A stretch of 64,000 nucleotides of DNA, taken from Mallotus nudiflorus (Eukaryota > Streptophyta > Magnoliopsida > Malpighiales > Euphorbiaceae). Made by a program: the position numbers and the translations under genes. Shown piece by piece: positions 1 through 14,100 of this stretch. The stretch covers positions 868,001 to 932,000 of the forward strand of contig CANTUR010000529.1 in assembly GCA_947683625.1 (NCBI GenBank), in the 5' to 3' direction. The number at the start of each line of letters is the position of its first letter. The stretch's first letter is position 1. The notes under the pieces are model-generated. The model was not told the origin of the DNA and searched no databases. It saw only the letters and a list, made by a program, of their open reading frames with translations.

Positions 1-1324
1 AAAAATAATTATTTTCCTACTAATTACTTAAAAACCCTAATTAATAATATAATATTATAAAAAATCCATTTTCTCATTAATTCCACAAATTTTTATAAAA
101 ATTCATTTTATAAATCCAAATTACTTAATTAGTCTAAACACATTAAAATTTACTAAAAAACCATTTATTTACAAAAATGGTATATTATATATTATTTGAA
201 AATAATTTTTGAAAATTAGTATTAATTAGTTAAAATTAGTAAATAATTTGTAAAAATCATTTTTATACCTCAAATAATATTAAAACCAATTAAACATAAT
301 ATTTAACTGAAATTACCACCAAATTAACAAATTACCCCTAATATAAAAAAATACATATAAAATACTCAAAATACTCAAAAATTCAATAGAAATTATATAA
401 ATACAGAAAAATTATTTTCTCAACATATTTCTCAATAATATCAACAAAAACATATAATTAACCAATTATTTCTAACAAAATATATATTTAACTTATATTT
501 TCAAAATTGACATAAACTAAAAATAATTATAAAAATTACACAAAATTCACAAAAATTATAAACTAAATTCTAAAATTAATAATAACCACCAATAACACCA
601 AAAATCATAATTTCATAATTTATATAATTAATTTACTAAAATAATAATAAAATATTCAAAAATTCACAAAAATCAAAATAATTCCCAAAAACCACAAAAA
701 AATTCGGGGATGTAGCTTGAGCTAGAGGGATTAACTTTTGTAAAGGGATTTTTCATGAATCAAGCAAGAATTCTCGAAAAAATCAAAAACCCTAAAGTGA
801 CCAAAATTGAAAATGAGCAAAACACCTCACCAAAACGTGTTTTCAAGCTGAATGGGGCTTGGAATCAACCTCCTCGAAGTTCCAAGAGTCCAACGGCATC
901 AGAAACATTTGATTTAGTGGTCGGACAAAGGAGGGACGTCGAAAATCGATTTTCGATCAGAAATGGGAGTTTAGTCGCTGCCGGCATCAGGGAAAGGAGA
1001 GGAAGACGACGGAGCTGGCAGAGGGAGGGGTGGTCGACGGCGGAGGGGCATGAGGCACTTTGACGGTCAACGAACGGCAATGACGGTGAGGATCAGGGAG
1101 AGAGAAGAAAATAATGGGGAGGGGGAAGCTTTTGTATTAATTTTGTATGTCTATTATTTTCATAATACTATATACTATATTTTAATAAACTTTATATTAT
1201 AATATATATTATTATATTACACTAAATTCACACACCACACATTTATATATTTTAATATATATATACATATATACACACACATAATAACACACACAATAAA
1301 ATAATACTAACCCTAATATTTATA

Positions 1325-1358
<34 letters not shown>

Positions 1359-1476
1359 CACATAAAATATAATAAAATAATGTAATTTCTTAAAATAATA
1401 ATATTAAAATCTTAAAGCACTAAATTAAGCATTATTAAAATAATATTGCCCAAAATAATAAACTTCAATATATACA
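1..1476 (-). repeat. Partial LTR G, minus orientation, diverged Tekay-like
   Basis: This stretch is the downstream part of an LTR that begins left of the window. It is recognised by the same order of blocks as the other LTRs: an AT-rich block, the 'tagcttgagcta...tttgtaaaggg...catgaatcaa' block near 711-760, a GC-rich block at about 860-1100, and TA/CA microsatellites at 1250-1355. It is the most diverged copy in the window, so probably one of the oldest. It stops at 1476, where another LTR begins with TGTCACAACCC; its own end is not seen. A 102-codon plus-strand reading frame at 755-1063 runs antisense through the GC-rich block and is not taken as a gene. Confidence 0.7.
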
Positions 1477-4400
1477 TGTCACAACCCAAAACAGGGGCCA
1501 TAACCAGCGCTAGGGAACGAAAATTCTTTCAAATTTGGAACCCATAGCAAGCCTTAGAAAATAAAATCATGCAACAAATAAATAAAAAGTACGACAGAAT
1601 TAAACTTTTTTGAATCAATATATAAAATAAATACTCCAAATCCTTTCATAAATGAAGATATATTCGTACAGTGTTTAAATACAATTCTTAGAGTATTTAA
1701 TATCAAAATAAAAATAATACTTTTTTGATACAATAACACTACTACTGCAGTTTCTAGAATACAATTCAGATTTCAAAATATACATTTACATAAAATAGCC
1801 GGGACAGAAGAACACCGGCGAGGAACTCTACTACTAAGGTATGATAATATAGGATCTCCTGAAAAAAATAATTGAGGGGGGTCAGACCTCACTGAGTGAA
1901 TTATTATACTATATATACATGCAATCTAAACCATAATAATCAGTCATTCTTATATATATATATATGTATATACACACATTTCACACAAATGTCAAACTCT
2001 GCTTTTATAATTCTAATAGATGTATAAAATATTTATTTTAATACATGAAGGATCAAATAGAACCCTATTAATCATAACTTCAAACAATCATATCATTACT
2101 CTAGCCATATAGGCTCACTTAAATCCAAATAGGTCACTTATTCCATTATGAACAGTAGACTGGCCCTAAGACACTAAGTCTACCGAGCTCCAACAGTCTG
2201 ACTATTAGTGTGATTGGCCCCGAGATACTTAGTCAATCGAGCTCCAGCAATCACACTATCAATCACATCATATCTCAATCATATCAATCAAATCATTATT
2301 AATCACATTGTAATCTCCACAATTAATTCCTCACTCAAACCTAAATCTATCGCACTGGTACGTACACGGTTCTAGTGTTGCCCACTAGGAAGCACGTTCT
2401 ATTGATATCCTTCATTTAAAATAAATCATTCATTCGAAAAGTAATTAATGTATAATGACATTCATAGTAGTAAAATAAACCATATATATACCAGAAATAT
2501 ACCTAAAATATACCTAGTATATTTCGGGTATATATATGTCAATTAAACATGAAATATACTAAAGATAAACCATTAATATAATAAAAAACAATTTAAGTGC
2601 ATTTTAATAATATAACATGCATTTACTTTAAAAAAATGTACCTAATATACCAAAGATATACCCTAAGTACACAAATCATTTAATAAAACAATTATGCATA
2701 AATTTTCATTTTAAATATGTATATGTACTAAAACATGCATTTAGGGTTGACATATATTCACAAATATACCAAAAATAACCTAATTTTTCTAGCATGCATA
2801 TATCACAAATAAACCCTAAGTATGCCACTAATATGTTAGGTTTAAATCAATAATAAAACATGCATTTATTTGGAAATATATAAAAAATATACCAAAAATA
2901 AAATTAAAAACAATTTGAGTGTAAGTCAATAATATGGCTTGCAATTATTTAGGCATAAACCTAAAATATACTGAAAATATACTTAAAGTATACTAATCAT
3001 TCAATAAAAAAATTATGACTAAATATACATTTAAAACATGTGTATATATATACTAAAATGTATTAAACATAAACCTAATTATTTAATGTGCATATATCAA
3101 AATAACATGCATGTATATAAAAATATAAACCCTAGATATACCAAAAATATTATAAATTTAAATCACTTTAAAAAACATATAATGAAAATGAAAACCCTAA
3201 GTGATGTATCCTATATGCAATGCATATATATACAGTATAATAACTCACTGGTGTGCGCTCCTCGAGACAGACTCGACGGGCCTGGTCCGTTAGGCCTCGG
3301 TCTCAGCACAGTTAGAAAAATAAAATAACAACCATCAGATTAAATTCTAACTCTATGCTTCTAGAATTACTATGGAAAGACTCAATTAAAAAATTTAAAA
3401 CTAGACTCGGACCTGTTGTCACATTTTACGAGAAATCTACTAAAATTTCAGCAGAGTCTCTTCTGTAAAATGGACATCTCCCTATAAAAGTAGGGTCAAT
3501 CCTATACAGAAAACACACTTCGAATACAACATTCTCTCAATTCCTCGGTCGAGATCCCAAACTACAATTTCCCCTAACCAAGGTCCACAATTCACCATAA
3601 GATACAATAAAATATACATAAATTCAACAAATACCAAAAATGCCCTTTACGTATCAAAATATGGCAATTTAAACATTGAAAACAAAATAAAAAAAATAAT
3701 TACTTTACCCATAATTACTTTAAAATCCTAATAATAATATAATATAAGTAAAAATCAATATTTCTCGAAAAATACACCAATATTAATAAAAAAATTCATT
3801 TTATAATTCCAAATCACTTAATTAATCCATAAACATTCTAAAAGTTACTAAAAACCCATTTATTTACAAAAATAATATATTAAATATAATTTGAAAATAA
3901 TTTTCAAAAAATAGTACTAATTAATTAAAAATAGTAAATAATTTATAAAAACCATTTTTATACGTCAAATAATTATTAAAACCAATTAAATTCAATATTT
4001 AACCAAAAATTACTACCAAATTACCAAAATGCCCCTGATATACAAAAATACACATAAAATACTAATAATATTAAATAAATAAATAAAAATTATATAATTA
4101 CTCAAAATTTATTTCCTCAACATATTATTCACTAAAATCAACAAATACTCCAAATTAACCAATAATTTCTATAAAAATACATATTTAATCTATTAATTCC
4201 AAAATACTCATAAATTGTATAAAATTCCATAAAAATAATATAAATTCCTAAAAATTATTTTATCATCAAATAATATTTTAATATAAACTAAAACACACAA
4301 TTAAACTTTAAATTCAACCAAAATACTCATTAACTCAATTAGCCAATATTTACATAAACTATAAATATTTTTTAAAAATTATATAAAATTCCAAAAAATT

Positions 4401-5073
4401 AATTTCTCAATATCAAAATTAATAGCAATATATAATAACAATAATTTAAGAAATTTCATAATTTAATTAATTTATTTACAAAAATTCATTAAATAATAGT
4501 AAAATAATAAAAAATTCACCAAAATTAAAATAAATTCCAAAAATTATAACAAAAATATATTCATGAAGCTCAAGCTATAAGGATCATCATTTACAAAGGG
4601 AGTTTGCTTGAATAATTAAAAATCAACCTAAAAAAATAAAAACCCTAAAAAGCTCAAAAACAAAAATCCAAGAAAACTCACACATTAGGAAGAATGGACT
4701 TGAACCAAGCTAAGATTCGACTTCCCCGGAGCTCTAGGAGTTGAACGGCACCAGGATCATGAAAAATGGTGACAGGATGAAGGTGGTGATCGAAAACAAT
4801 GGAGTTTTGGTCACCTCCGATCTCCTTCAACACAGACGCCGGCGAGCTGCTCCCCTGGCTGGACGGCAATGAGGAAGATGGAGGAGATGACGGTGATGAA
4901 GGGTGATAGTCCAACGAGCTTGAATGGAAGGCGCAGTGAGGGTAGGGGAGTCGGGTCGCAAGGAAGAAAGGAGAGGGAGTCCTGTTTTTTGTTTCACATC
5001 CTCTTTTGTATGTATATATATAATATATGTTATATTTATATAATATATTTATGTGTATTAATCTCTACCACAA

Positions 5074-5104
<31 letters not shown>
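1477..5104 (-). repeat. LTR H, long subfamily, minus orientation, 5'-truncated
   Basis: It begins TGTCACAACCC, the complement of the family LTR end, and runs 3,628 bp before a plus-strand LTR interrupts it in a TA microsatellite. It belongs to the long-LTR subfamily, with duplicated AT-rich blocks at about 2460-3230. Complete members in this window are 3.84-3.89 kb, so roughly 200-400 bp are missing at the distal end. Tandem stem-loop units lie at about 2155-2268 and the CTGTAAAATGG/hairpin block near 3465. The 5 bases before it are ATACA, but no matching second copy was found. The solo or paired state cannot be decided. Confidence 0.75.
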
Positions 5105-5108
<4 letters not shown>

Positions 5109-8100
5109 ATATCCCGTGTTTTTTTAAAATATTTTTACACTGTACCGGGATATGCAGTGTCAATAATTTCTGTATTTTATATGATATTTTTACGAGTTAA
5201 TATGTATTTAAAACCTATTTTAATTATTGTGTATTATTTCCAGTGTTTTACGTAAAATTTTCCCGGGACTTGCATTTTCGGGGAAATTTCCACGTAAACA
5301 ATGTATTATTAATTATTTTAAATGTATTTACGGGTTTGCATGAACTCATACATATTTTTAAATTATTAAATAAAGCCTGTGTGTGTATATTTATTTAATT
5401 AGGGTTTATTATTACCCTAATATTTTATTATTTATTTATTATTATTTGATTATTTTATTTATTATTTTATTATTAATTATTTATTAATATTTAATTATTT
5501 TAATTTATTTTTTTTTCTTTTTTCTTTTTTCTCTTTCTTTTCCTTTTTCTTTCTTTTTCTTTTTCTTTTTCTTTCCTTTTCTTTCTTTTTCTTTTTCTTC
5601 TTCTTCTTCTTCTTTCTCTCCCGCGGACGCCGACCACCATTTTCTCACCGCCGTTTCTCCCTCCTCCGGCCACCGTTTTCGACACCGCCGGTCTCTATCT
5701 TCTCCTTGAGCTCCGATGAGTGTTATTCTAGCTTTGGTTTGAGCTAAAATGGTCTAGAATTGCTTAGGTTTCGATTTGAAAATTTCGGCCTCTTTGGGTT
5801 TTTGATTTTTTTGAGCTTCGATTTGGATGATTCATGGAAAATTCCTTCACAAATGTTGTTCCTGGTAGCTTAATCTTCATGTATGAATTTTTTCAGAATT
5901 TTTGGAGGTTGTTTGGATTTTTGGGTATTTTTGAATATTTTAATATTATTTTCTAATTTTCGGAAATTAATTATTTAAATTATGAAATTTGAGTTTATGG
6001 TTGAATTAGGTGTTGAAATGAATTATAGAAATTTATTTGGAATTTTTATGAATTTCTAAGTATTTATTTTTAATTATTGAAGTTTATGTGATTTTGTAAA
6101 ATTAAGTTAATTGTGTTTTAAATTGAATTTAATTGGTTAATTGAGTTTAATTATTGATATTATTGATAAATATGTTGAGAAAATTAATTTTGGATAATTG
6201 TATGATTTTTGGTGAATTTTTGAAGTAATTTAAGTATATTTATATATATAGGGGTATTTTGGTAATTTTACCCTAAATTGTCTAAAAATGTAATTTAATT
6301 GGTTTTAATATTTATTTAAGGTATAAAAATGATTTCTACAAAATATTTGGTATTTTTAACTAATTAAAACTATTTTCCGGGAATTATTTTCAATTATATA
6401 TATAATATACGGTTTTTCTAATAAAATGAGTTTTAATCGATTTTTACAATGTTTCAAGATTTATTATGTAATTTCTACGTATGAAATGTATTTTTATGAT
6501 TTAAGGATATTTTTGGTATATTTGAATATATATTCTGTGTTTGTGGACCCCGGTCGACAGATTGTAGTCTGGAGTCCGACCGAGGGGTTGTGATTGATTG
6601 TGGTGTTTATTTTTGAAGTGTATTTTCTTTGCAGGGTTGGCTCTACTCTTTTGAGTAGAGAGATGTCCGTTTTACAGGGGAGGTTCTGCCGAATTTCCGG
6701 TAGAATTCTCGTAAAACGTGATATCTAGTCGAACCCTAATTCTGTTTCTGTATTTGAATACTCTAGATTTAATTCTAGGATTTCTGTTAGGGTTATTCTG
6801 ATGTTGATTAATTATTTCTTGTTTAGTTGCGCCGAGACCGAGGGTTAGTGGACCAGGCCCGTCGGACCTGTCTCGTGGAGCGCATTAGGTGAGTTACTAT
6901 ATTATATATATATGCTTAGGATGCATGATTTAGAAAATGCATGTTTTATTTTGACTGAATATGCATAAATAATGTGATTTATATTCAAGTATATTTTTGG
7001 TATATTTTTGGTATATAATAAATTATATACATGTTTTATTAATAAAATATATTTAAAATGTTTTTAAATATATTTTTAGTTTAATTCATGATTTGATTGG
7101 ATTTATTTGACATATATATACTCAAAATATACCTGGTTTATGTTTGGTATATTTCCAGTATATATATGGTTTATATTGTTGATTTATTTAAATTCATGCA
7201 TCATGTATTTGTGAATGAATATTTTATTATTTATTAATGAAGGATATCAATAGAACGTGCTACCTAGTGGGCAGCACTAGGACCGAGTACGTACCGGTAC
7301 GCCTATAGCTTTAGGCTATATTACTAACTTATTTATGGATATCGATTTGATTATGATTATTGATATGTGAGATGTGGTTTGGGTGTGATTGCTGGAGCTC
7401 GGTTGACCAAGTGTCTCGGGGCCAATCACACTGGCAGTCAGACTGCTGGAGCTCGGTTGACTTAGTGTCTCGGGGCCAGTCTACTGTCAATATGGATTAA
7501 GTGGATATATTTGGGATAAGTGAGCCTGTATGGCTAGAGTGTTGTTTAACACTATTTTTCTGAGGTTACGATATTCTAGGGTTCTATGTGATCCTTCATA
7601 AAAGTTGATTTTCAGACAAAATATATAAAATGATTTTTCTGCATCTGTATGAACTTGCCTGTATATATACATATTACTCATATACTGTTGACTGTATGCA
7701 TTATCACTTAGAGTGTATGTATATATATTATAGTAATTCACTCAGTGAGGTCTGACTCCCCTCCGTTGACTATTTTTCAGGAGAGTCAACTTCCTCAGAC
7801 CTCAGTAGCAGGTCGATACGCCGGATTTCTTCCGCCCCGGCTTCTTTATGTAAATTGTATACTTGAGTCTTATTTATTTTATCTAGACACTGCAGTAGTT
7901 GTGATTTTCGGTAGTTGTGAATTAAAGTATTTGTTTTAAAGAGATGTATTATAGTAAAACTGGATTTGTATAAAGATTATACATTTATGAGATTATATAT
8001 GCGATGTGATGAGTTTTGAATTGAATCCAGTTGATATGGATGATATTGTAATATTTATGATTTTTATTTTCCGCTGCATATTATATTTTTATGGTTATTA

Positions 8101-8200
8101 TTGCGTATTTATTTTATTTTTAGGCTTGCTACGGGTTCCGGATTCGAAAGAATTCCCGTTCCCTAGCGGCGGTCATGGCCCCTGTTTTGGGTCTAAAGAA
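5105..8200 (+). repeat. LTR J, plus orientation, lacking the last ~6 bp
   Basis: It begins TGTAATATCCCG and follows the LTR in element E closely, including a long pyrimidine tract at 5507-5620 in place of the usual TA repeat. It ends in '...CCTGTTTTGGGTC' without the expected final GTGACA and is joined directly to the inside of a minus-strand LTR. The structured module is intact: CCTAGTG/CACTAGG hairpin 7263-7281, palindrome CGTACCGGTACG 7290-7301, and stem-loops 7383-7431 and 7440-7482. The first splice-donor-like site is mutated (CCGATGAGTG), but the TTTGCAG and GTGAGTT sites remain. No internal region is attached, so it is most likely a solo LTR damaged by a deletion. Confidence 0.85.
5507..5620 (+). 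repeat. Long polypyrimidine (T/C) tract in LTR J
   Basis: About 110 bp of T-rich T/C sequence, grading into CTT repeats, just upstream of the GC-rich leader block. The same tract is found reverse-complemented in both LTRs of element E, marking J and E as close relatives. Translation of either strand gives low-complexity Lys/Arg or Phe/Leu runs and is not coding. Confidence 0.85.
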
Positions 8201-11091
8201 ATCCGGTGTACAAGCCTGCTACTGAGTTCTAAAGAAGAAGACTCTCTTGAAAAATGGTCAACAGAGGGGAGTCAGACCTCACTGAGTGAATTACTATAAT
8301 ATATATACATGCATACTAAATGCCGATGCACGCAATCAAAAGTATATATATAATATGTATATATACAAGCAATTACATACAGATGCAATAAAATCATTTT
8401 AGATATTTTTATTAAAAATCACAGTTTATGAAGGATCAAATAGAACCCTAGAATATCGCAACCTCAAAACAGTGTTAGACAACACTCTAGCCATACAGGC
8501 TCACTTATTCCAATATATTCACTTGTTCCATTTGGACAGTAGACTGGCCTCGAGACACTAAGTCAACTGAGCTCCAGCAGTCTGACTGTCAGTGTGATTG
8601 ACCCCGAGACACTTGGTCAACCGAGCTCCAACAATCACACTCCCAAATCACATCACACATCAAACAAATTAAATCCAATCAATATCCTCAAATTGGTTAG
8701 TAATATAGCCTAAATGCTATAAGCGTACCAGTACGTACTCGGTCCTAGTGCTGCCCACTAGGTAACACATTCTATTGATATCCTTCATTAATATATAAAA
8801 CATACATTCACAATTAAATGATGCATGAATTTAAATAAAATAGCAACATAAACCATATATATACTAGAAATATACCAAAAGTAAACCAGGTATATTTCGA
8901 GTATATATACATCAAATAAATCCAATATAATTACAAAATAAGCTACAAATATATTCAAAAACATTTTAAGCATAATTCATTAATAAGACATGCATATAGT
9001 TTAAACTATACAGAAAATAAACCAAAGATAAACTAAAAATAAACTTAAGTAATAATTAAACCATTTATGTATATTTAATCAAAATAAAACATATGTTTCT
9101 AAATCATGCACCCTAAAGCATATATATATATAATAGTAACTCATACTTAGTGCGCTCCTCGAGATAGGTTCGACGGGCCTGGTCCACTAGGCCTCGGTCT
9201 CGGCATAACTAAACAAATAATAAATAACGGACATCAGAATAAACCTAACAGAAAACCCTAGAAACTCGATCTAGAATATTAGACACAAAATCAGAATTAG
9301 GGTTCGATCGGACATCACGTTTTACGAGAATTCTACTGATAATTTGGCAGAACCTCCCCTGTAAAATGGATATCTCTCTACTCAAAGAGTAGAGCCGACC
9401 CTACAAAGAAACGTACTTCGAAAAATAGACACAAAAACACATCCATAACTCCTCGATCGGACTCCAAACTACAGTCTACCGACCGGAATCCACAATCACA
9501 AAACAATTATGGAAATACCAAAAATGCCCTTATATCGTAGAAATACATTTTATAAGTAGAAATTACATAATTAACCCTAAAACACATTAAAAATAGATAA
9601 AAACTCATTTTATTAGAAAAATCGTATATTATATATATAATTGAAAATAATTTACGAAAAATAGTTTTAATTAGTTAAAAATACTAAATAATTTGTAGAA
9701 ATCATTTTTATACCTTAAATAACTATTAAAACCATTTTAATTACATTTTTAGTCAATTTAGGGTAAAATTACCAAAATACCCCTATATATATAAATATAC
9801 TAAAATTACTCCAAAAATTCACCAACAATAATATAATTGCACAAAATTTATTTTTCTCAACATATTTATCAATAATATCAATAATTAAACTCAATTAGCT
9901 AATTAATTTCAATTAAAAACACAATTAACCCTATTTTTCAAAAATTACATAAACTAATTAAATTCAAAATAAATACATAGAAATTCATAAAAATTCCAAA
10001 TAAATTCCTATAATTCATTTCAACACCTATATTTATCATAAAACACAATTTCATAATTTATTTAATTAATTTTCGAAAATTAGAAAATAATATTAAAATA
10101 TTCAAAAATACCCAAAAATCAAAATAATCTCCAAAAATTCTACAAAAATTCACACATGTAGATTAAGCTAAGGGGAACAACATTTGTGAAGGAATTTTCC
10201 ATGAATAAATCAATTCAAAGTTCAAAAAAATCAAGAATCCTAAAATGGCCGAATTACTAAAATCGAAACCTAAGCAAATCAAGACCATTTTAAGTGAAAC
10301 GAAGCTTGGAATCACACTCACAGGAGCTCAAGGAGAAGAAAGAGACCAGCGGTGTCAAAAATGGTGGCCGAAAACGTCGTGAACGACGGTGAGAAAGAAT
10401 TCGGCTTCTCCGGCCAAAACGAGCTTCCCGACGCCGGAAAGGGGCTCTGCAGGCAGCGGAACGGCTGGAGGAAGGAGGTGGCACGCCGGGAGGCACACCA
10501 ATGGTGAGAAAATGGGATGACAGTGGCCGGATTCGCGTGAGGGAGGTGATCGGGAGTTTGGGAGCTTCGGGTGGCATAATGGTAAATAACTCAAACTTTA
10601 TAATTTTGTTTAATATTAAATGTATATGTATATATATATACTTTACACTATATATTAAAATAATATAAAATCACACACATTAAATATACACCACACACAT
10701 ATAATTTAATATTTTTAATAATTTATACACTAAAAATAATTAAACAATATTAAAACTAATAATAAATAATAAAATATTAGGGTAATTAATTAAACCCTAA
10801 TTAAATAAATACACATATATATTTTATTTAGTACTTTTTAAAAATATATATGAGCTCATACAAATGCGTGAATTTACTTAAAATAATTGATAGTAAGTTA
10901 TTTACGTGAAAATTTTCTCGAAAATAGAATTCTCGAGAAAATTTTACGTAAAACACTTAAAATAATATACAATAATTAAAATAAGTTTTAAATATATATT
11001 AACTCGTAAAAATATCATAATTATATACAAAATTATTAACACTGCATATCCCGATGCAGTATTAAAATATTTAAAAACACAGAATATTACA
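8201..11091 (-). repeat. Left (3') LTR of element B, truncated
   Basis: It matches the right LTR of B from that copy's position ~16420 onward and ends in AGAATATTACA, a slightly mutated form of GGGATATTACA. The splice-donor-like GTGAGT is intact at about 10315-10320 on the minus strand. A GC-rich leader block lies at 10320-10580. It abuts LTR J head-on, giving a large inverted pair. Confidence 0.9.
10355..10594 (-). CDS. Candidate small leader ORF in LTR (79 aa)
   Basis: This small sense-strand frame lies in the GC-rich leader block of the LTR, upstream of the first splice-donor-like site. Related frames occur in the other LTR of B (18583-18822), in solo LTR F (56404-56652), and more weakly in D and the 41337-44518 copy. 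All share a Pro-rich stretch of the type 'VCLPxxHxLPP', and B and F share an end like 'VHDVFGH'. Leu/Pro-rich, with no known domain that I recognise. Conservation may simply be that of the DNA, so coding is only a possibility. Confidence 0.2.
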   Translation of the reverse strand: MSYLPLCHPKLPNSRSPPSRESGHCHPIFSPLVCLPACHLLPPAVPLPAEPLSGVGKLVLAGEAEFFLTVVHDVFGHHF

Positions 11092-11104
11092 GTCTTCCCC
11101 CCTT
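11092..11104 (-). other. Polypurine tract of element B
   Basis: Directly inside the left LTR the plus strand reads GTCTTCCCCCCTT, so the element strand carries an AAGGGGGGAAGAC purine tract, the expected primer site for second-strand synthesis in LTR elements. Confidence 0.85.
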
Positions 11105-11148
11105 ACAAGAATTCGTCCCCGAATTCCAGAAAGAAAATGATCACAAGA

Positions 11149-14100
11149 TTAGGAAGGGAAGAGATATGGGTAAGAAGCTTGCATCTCAGCTTCAGTCTCC
11201 CAAATATGCTCCTCGACTCTGTTGCTACGCCACAGAACCTTGACCATCAGAATTTGCTTCGACCGCAACTGTGGGACTTGATAGTCAACGATCGCCACAG
11301 GTTCTTCCATAAATGTCAGATCCTTACTCACTTCTACACTGTCGGGCTGCAACACGTGTGAAGGGTCTAAGACATACTTCCTCAACATTGAGATATGAAA
11401 CATCGGATGCACTTGTGACATACTCGGAGGCAAAGCCAACCGATGTGCAACAGTGCCAACTCTCTTCAGAATCTTAAACGGTCCAATATATCTCGGTGCC
11501 AACTTACCCTTCCTACCAAATCTCATAACACCCTTCATCGGAGATACCTTCAGAAAAACAAAATCTCCAACCTGAAACTCCACATCTCTACGCCTAGGAT
11601 CCACATAGCTCTTCTGCCTGCTAACTGCGATCTCTAATCTGTGCTTAATCACGATAAATTTCTCTGCAGCATCCTAAACCATCTCAGGTCTAGTCAAAGC
11701 TCTTTCACCAATCTCATCCCAACTCACAGGGGATCTACACTTCCTCCCATACAAAGCCTCATACGGTGCCATGCCAATACTACTATGGTAGCTGTTATTA
11801 TATGCAAACTCTACGAGTGGAAAATGATCATCCCAGCTACCTCCCAAATCCAGGACACACATCCTCAACATATCTTCCAGTGTCTGGATCGTTCTCTCAG
11901 ACCGACCATCTGTCTGAGAATGAAAAGAAGTACTGAAATCTACCCTAGTGCCCATCGCTTCCTGTAACTTCTGCCCAAAACGAGAAATAAACACTGAACC
12001 TCTGTTTAACACAATGGACACAGGTACTCCATGAAGGCACACAATATGCTTCACATATAGCTTCGCCAATCTAGCTACAGAATATGTGGCTTTCACAGGC
12101 AAGAAATGTGCAAACTTGGTCAACCTGTCTACAATCACCCAGATGGAATCATATCCATCCTTAGAACGAGGAAAACCCACCACAAAATCCATAGCTATCC
12201 TTTCCCACTTCCACTCGGGAATAGGAAGAGGCTGAAGCTTCCCAGAAGGCTTCTGATGTTCAGCTTTCACTTGTTGACATGTTAGGCACTTGGCAACATA
12301 ATCAACGACATCCTTCTTCAATCCATCCCACCAGTATAAGTCTCTGATAATGTGGTACATCTTAGTGACACCTAGATGTACTCTATAGGCTGTAGAATGT
12401 GCTTCCTCTAGGATCTCTTCTCTCAAATTATCCACATCAGGAACACACAATCTACCACTGATCCATAACACACCATCATCATCGAGTGTGAAATCAGTGA
12501 ACTTCCCTGCTCTAACATTCTCTGTAAGCTCTTCTAGAATAGGATCTCGGCTCTGAGCTGCTTTAATCCTATCCCTCAGTACAGATCACACTTTAAATTG
12601 AGCTAGCAGTCCACTTGATCTACTTATCTTCATCATCAGACCTTGATCCACCAACAGATGCAACTCCTGGATCAGCGGTCTCCTCTCAACACTAATGTGA
12701 GCAAGACTACCTGAGGACTTCCTACTAAAGGCATCTGCTACCACATTAGCTTTACCCGGATGATATAAAATCTCACAGTCATAATCCTTCAATAATTCCA
12801 ACCACCTTCTCTGCCTCAGATTCAAATCTCTCTGCTGGAAAATGTACTTAAGGCTCTTGTGACCAGTAAATATCTCACAAGTTACCCCGTACAAATAATG
12901 TCTCCATATCTTCAGAGCAAATATCACTACAGCCATTTCAAGGTCATGTCTAGGATAGTTCTGCTCATGCCTCTTCAACTGCCTCGAAGCATAGGCTATC
13001 ACCCTTCCATTCTGCATCAACACATAACCAAGGCCAACTCTAGAGGCATCACAATAAACTGTGAACTTGTCCACACTATTAGGCAAAGCTAACACTAGAG
13101 CTGTGGTCAATTTCTCCTTCAACAACTGAAAACTGTTCTCATAAGCTTCTGACCACTTGAATCTAACATTCTTCTGAGTCAAGCGAGTCATAGGGGCTAC
13201 AATTCTAGAAAAATCTTGCACAAACCGCCTATAATACCCGGCTAAACCCAGAAAACTGTGAATCTCAGTAACAGAAGTCGGTTTAGGCCATTCAGACACT
13301 GCTTCAATCTTCTGTGGATCAACCTGGATACCTTTTTTAGACACCATGTGTCCAAGAAAAGAAACACTCTCCATCCAAAAATCACACTTCAAGAATTTAG
13401 CATAAAGCTGATGATCTCTCAGTGTCTGCAGTATAATCCTCAAGTGATATACATGCTCCTCCATACTCCTTGAATAAACCAGTATATCATCGATGAAGAC
13501 TACCATAAACTGATCCACATATGGTCTGAATACCCTATTCATCAGGTCCATAAAAGCTGCTGGTGCATTAGTCAAACCAAAAGACATTACCAGAAATTCA
13601 TAATGGCCATATCGAGTGTAGAATGCCGTCTTAGGAACATCGGCTTCACTAATCCACAGCTGATGATAACCCGACCTCAGATCAATCTTAGAAAAGAACT
13701 GTGCACCCTGTAGCTGATCAAACAAGTCATCTATCCTTGGGAGAGGATACTTGTTCTTCACTGTCACCTTATTCAGCTCTCTATAGTCAATGCACAGTCT
13801 CAGGGTACCATCCTTCTACTTCACAAACAGGACTGGTGCACCCCAAGGAGAAACACTGGGTCTGATAAAACCCTTATCCAATAATTCTTGCAACTGCTCC
13901 TTCAACTCTTTCAACTCTACAGGAGCCATTTTGTAGGGTGGCATAGACATAGGAGTAGTACCTGGAACCACATCTATACAGAATTCAATCTCTCTTTAAG
14001 GTGGTAAACTTGGCAACTCCTTAGGAAAAACATCAGGAAACTCACAGGCAACAGGAACATCCATGAGTGACAACTTCTCCACTAAAGTATCCCTGACCAA

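Noticed and set aside
1..1476. Possible host gene in the GC-rich block at 755-1100
   Set aside because: It aligns in order with the leader block of other LTRs, and its frame is antisense to the LTR.
5500..5685. Lys/Arg-rich minus-strand frame of 61 codons
   Set aside because: Low-complexity translation of the pyrimidine tract of LTR J.
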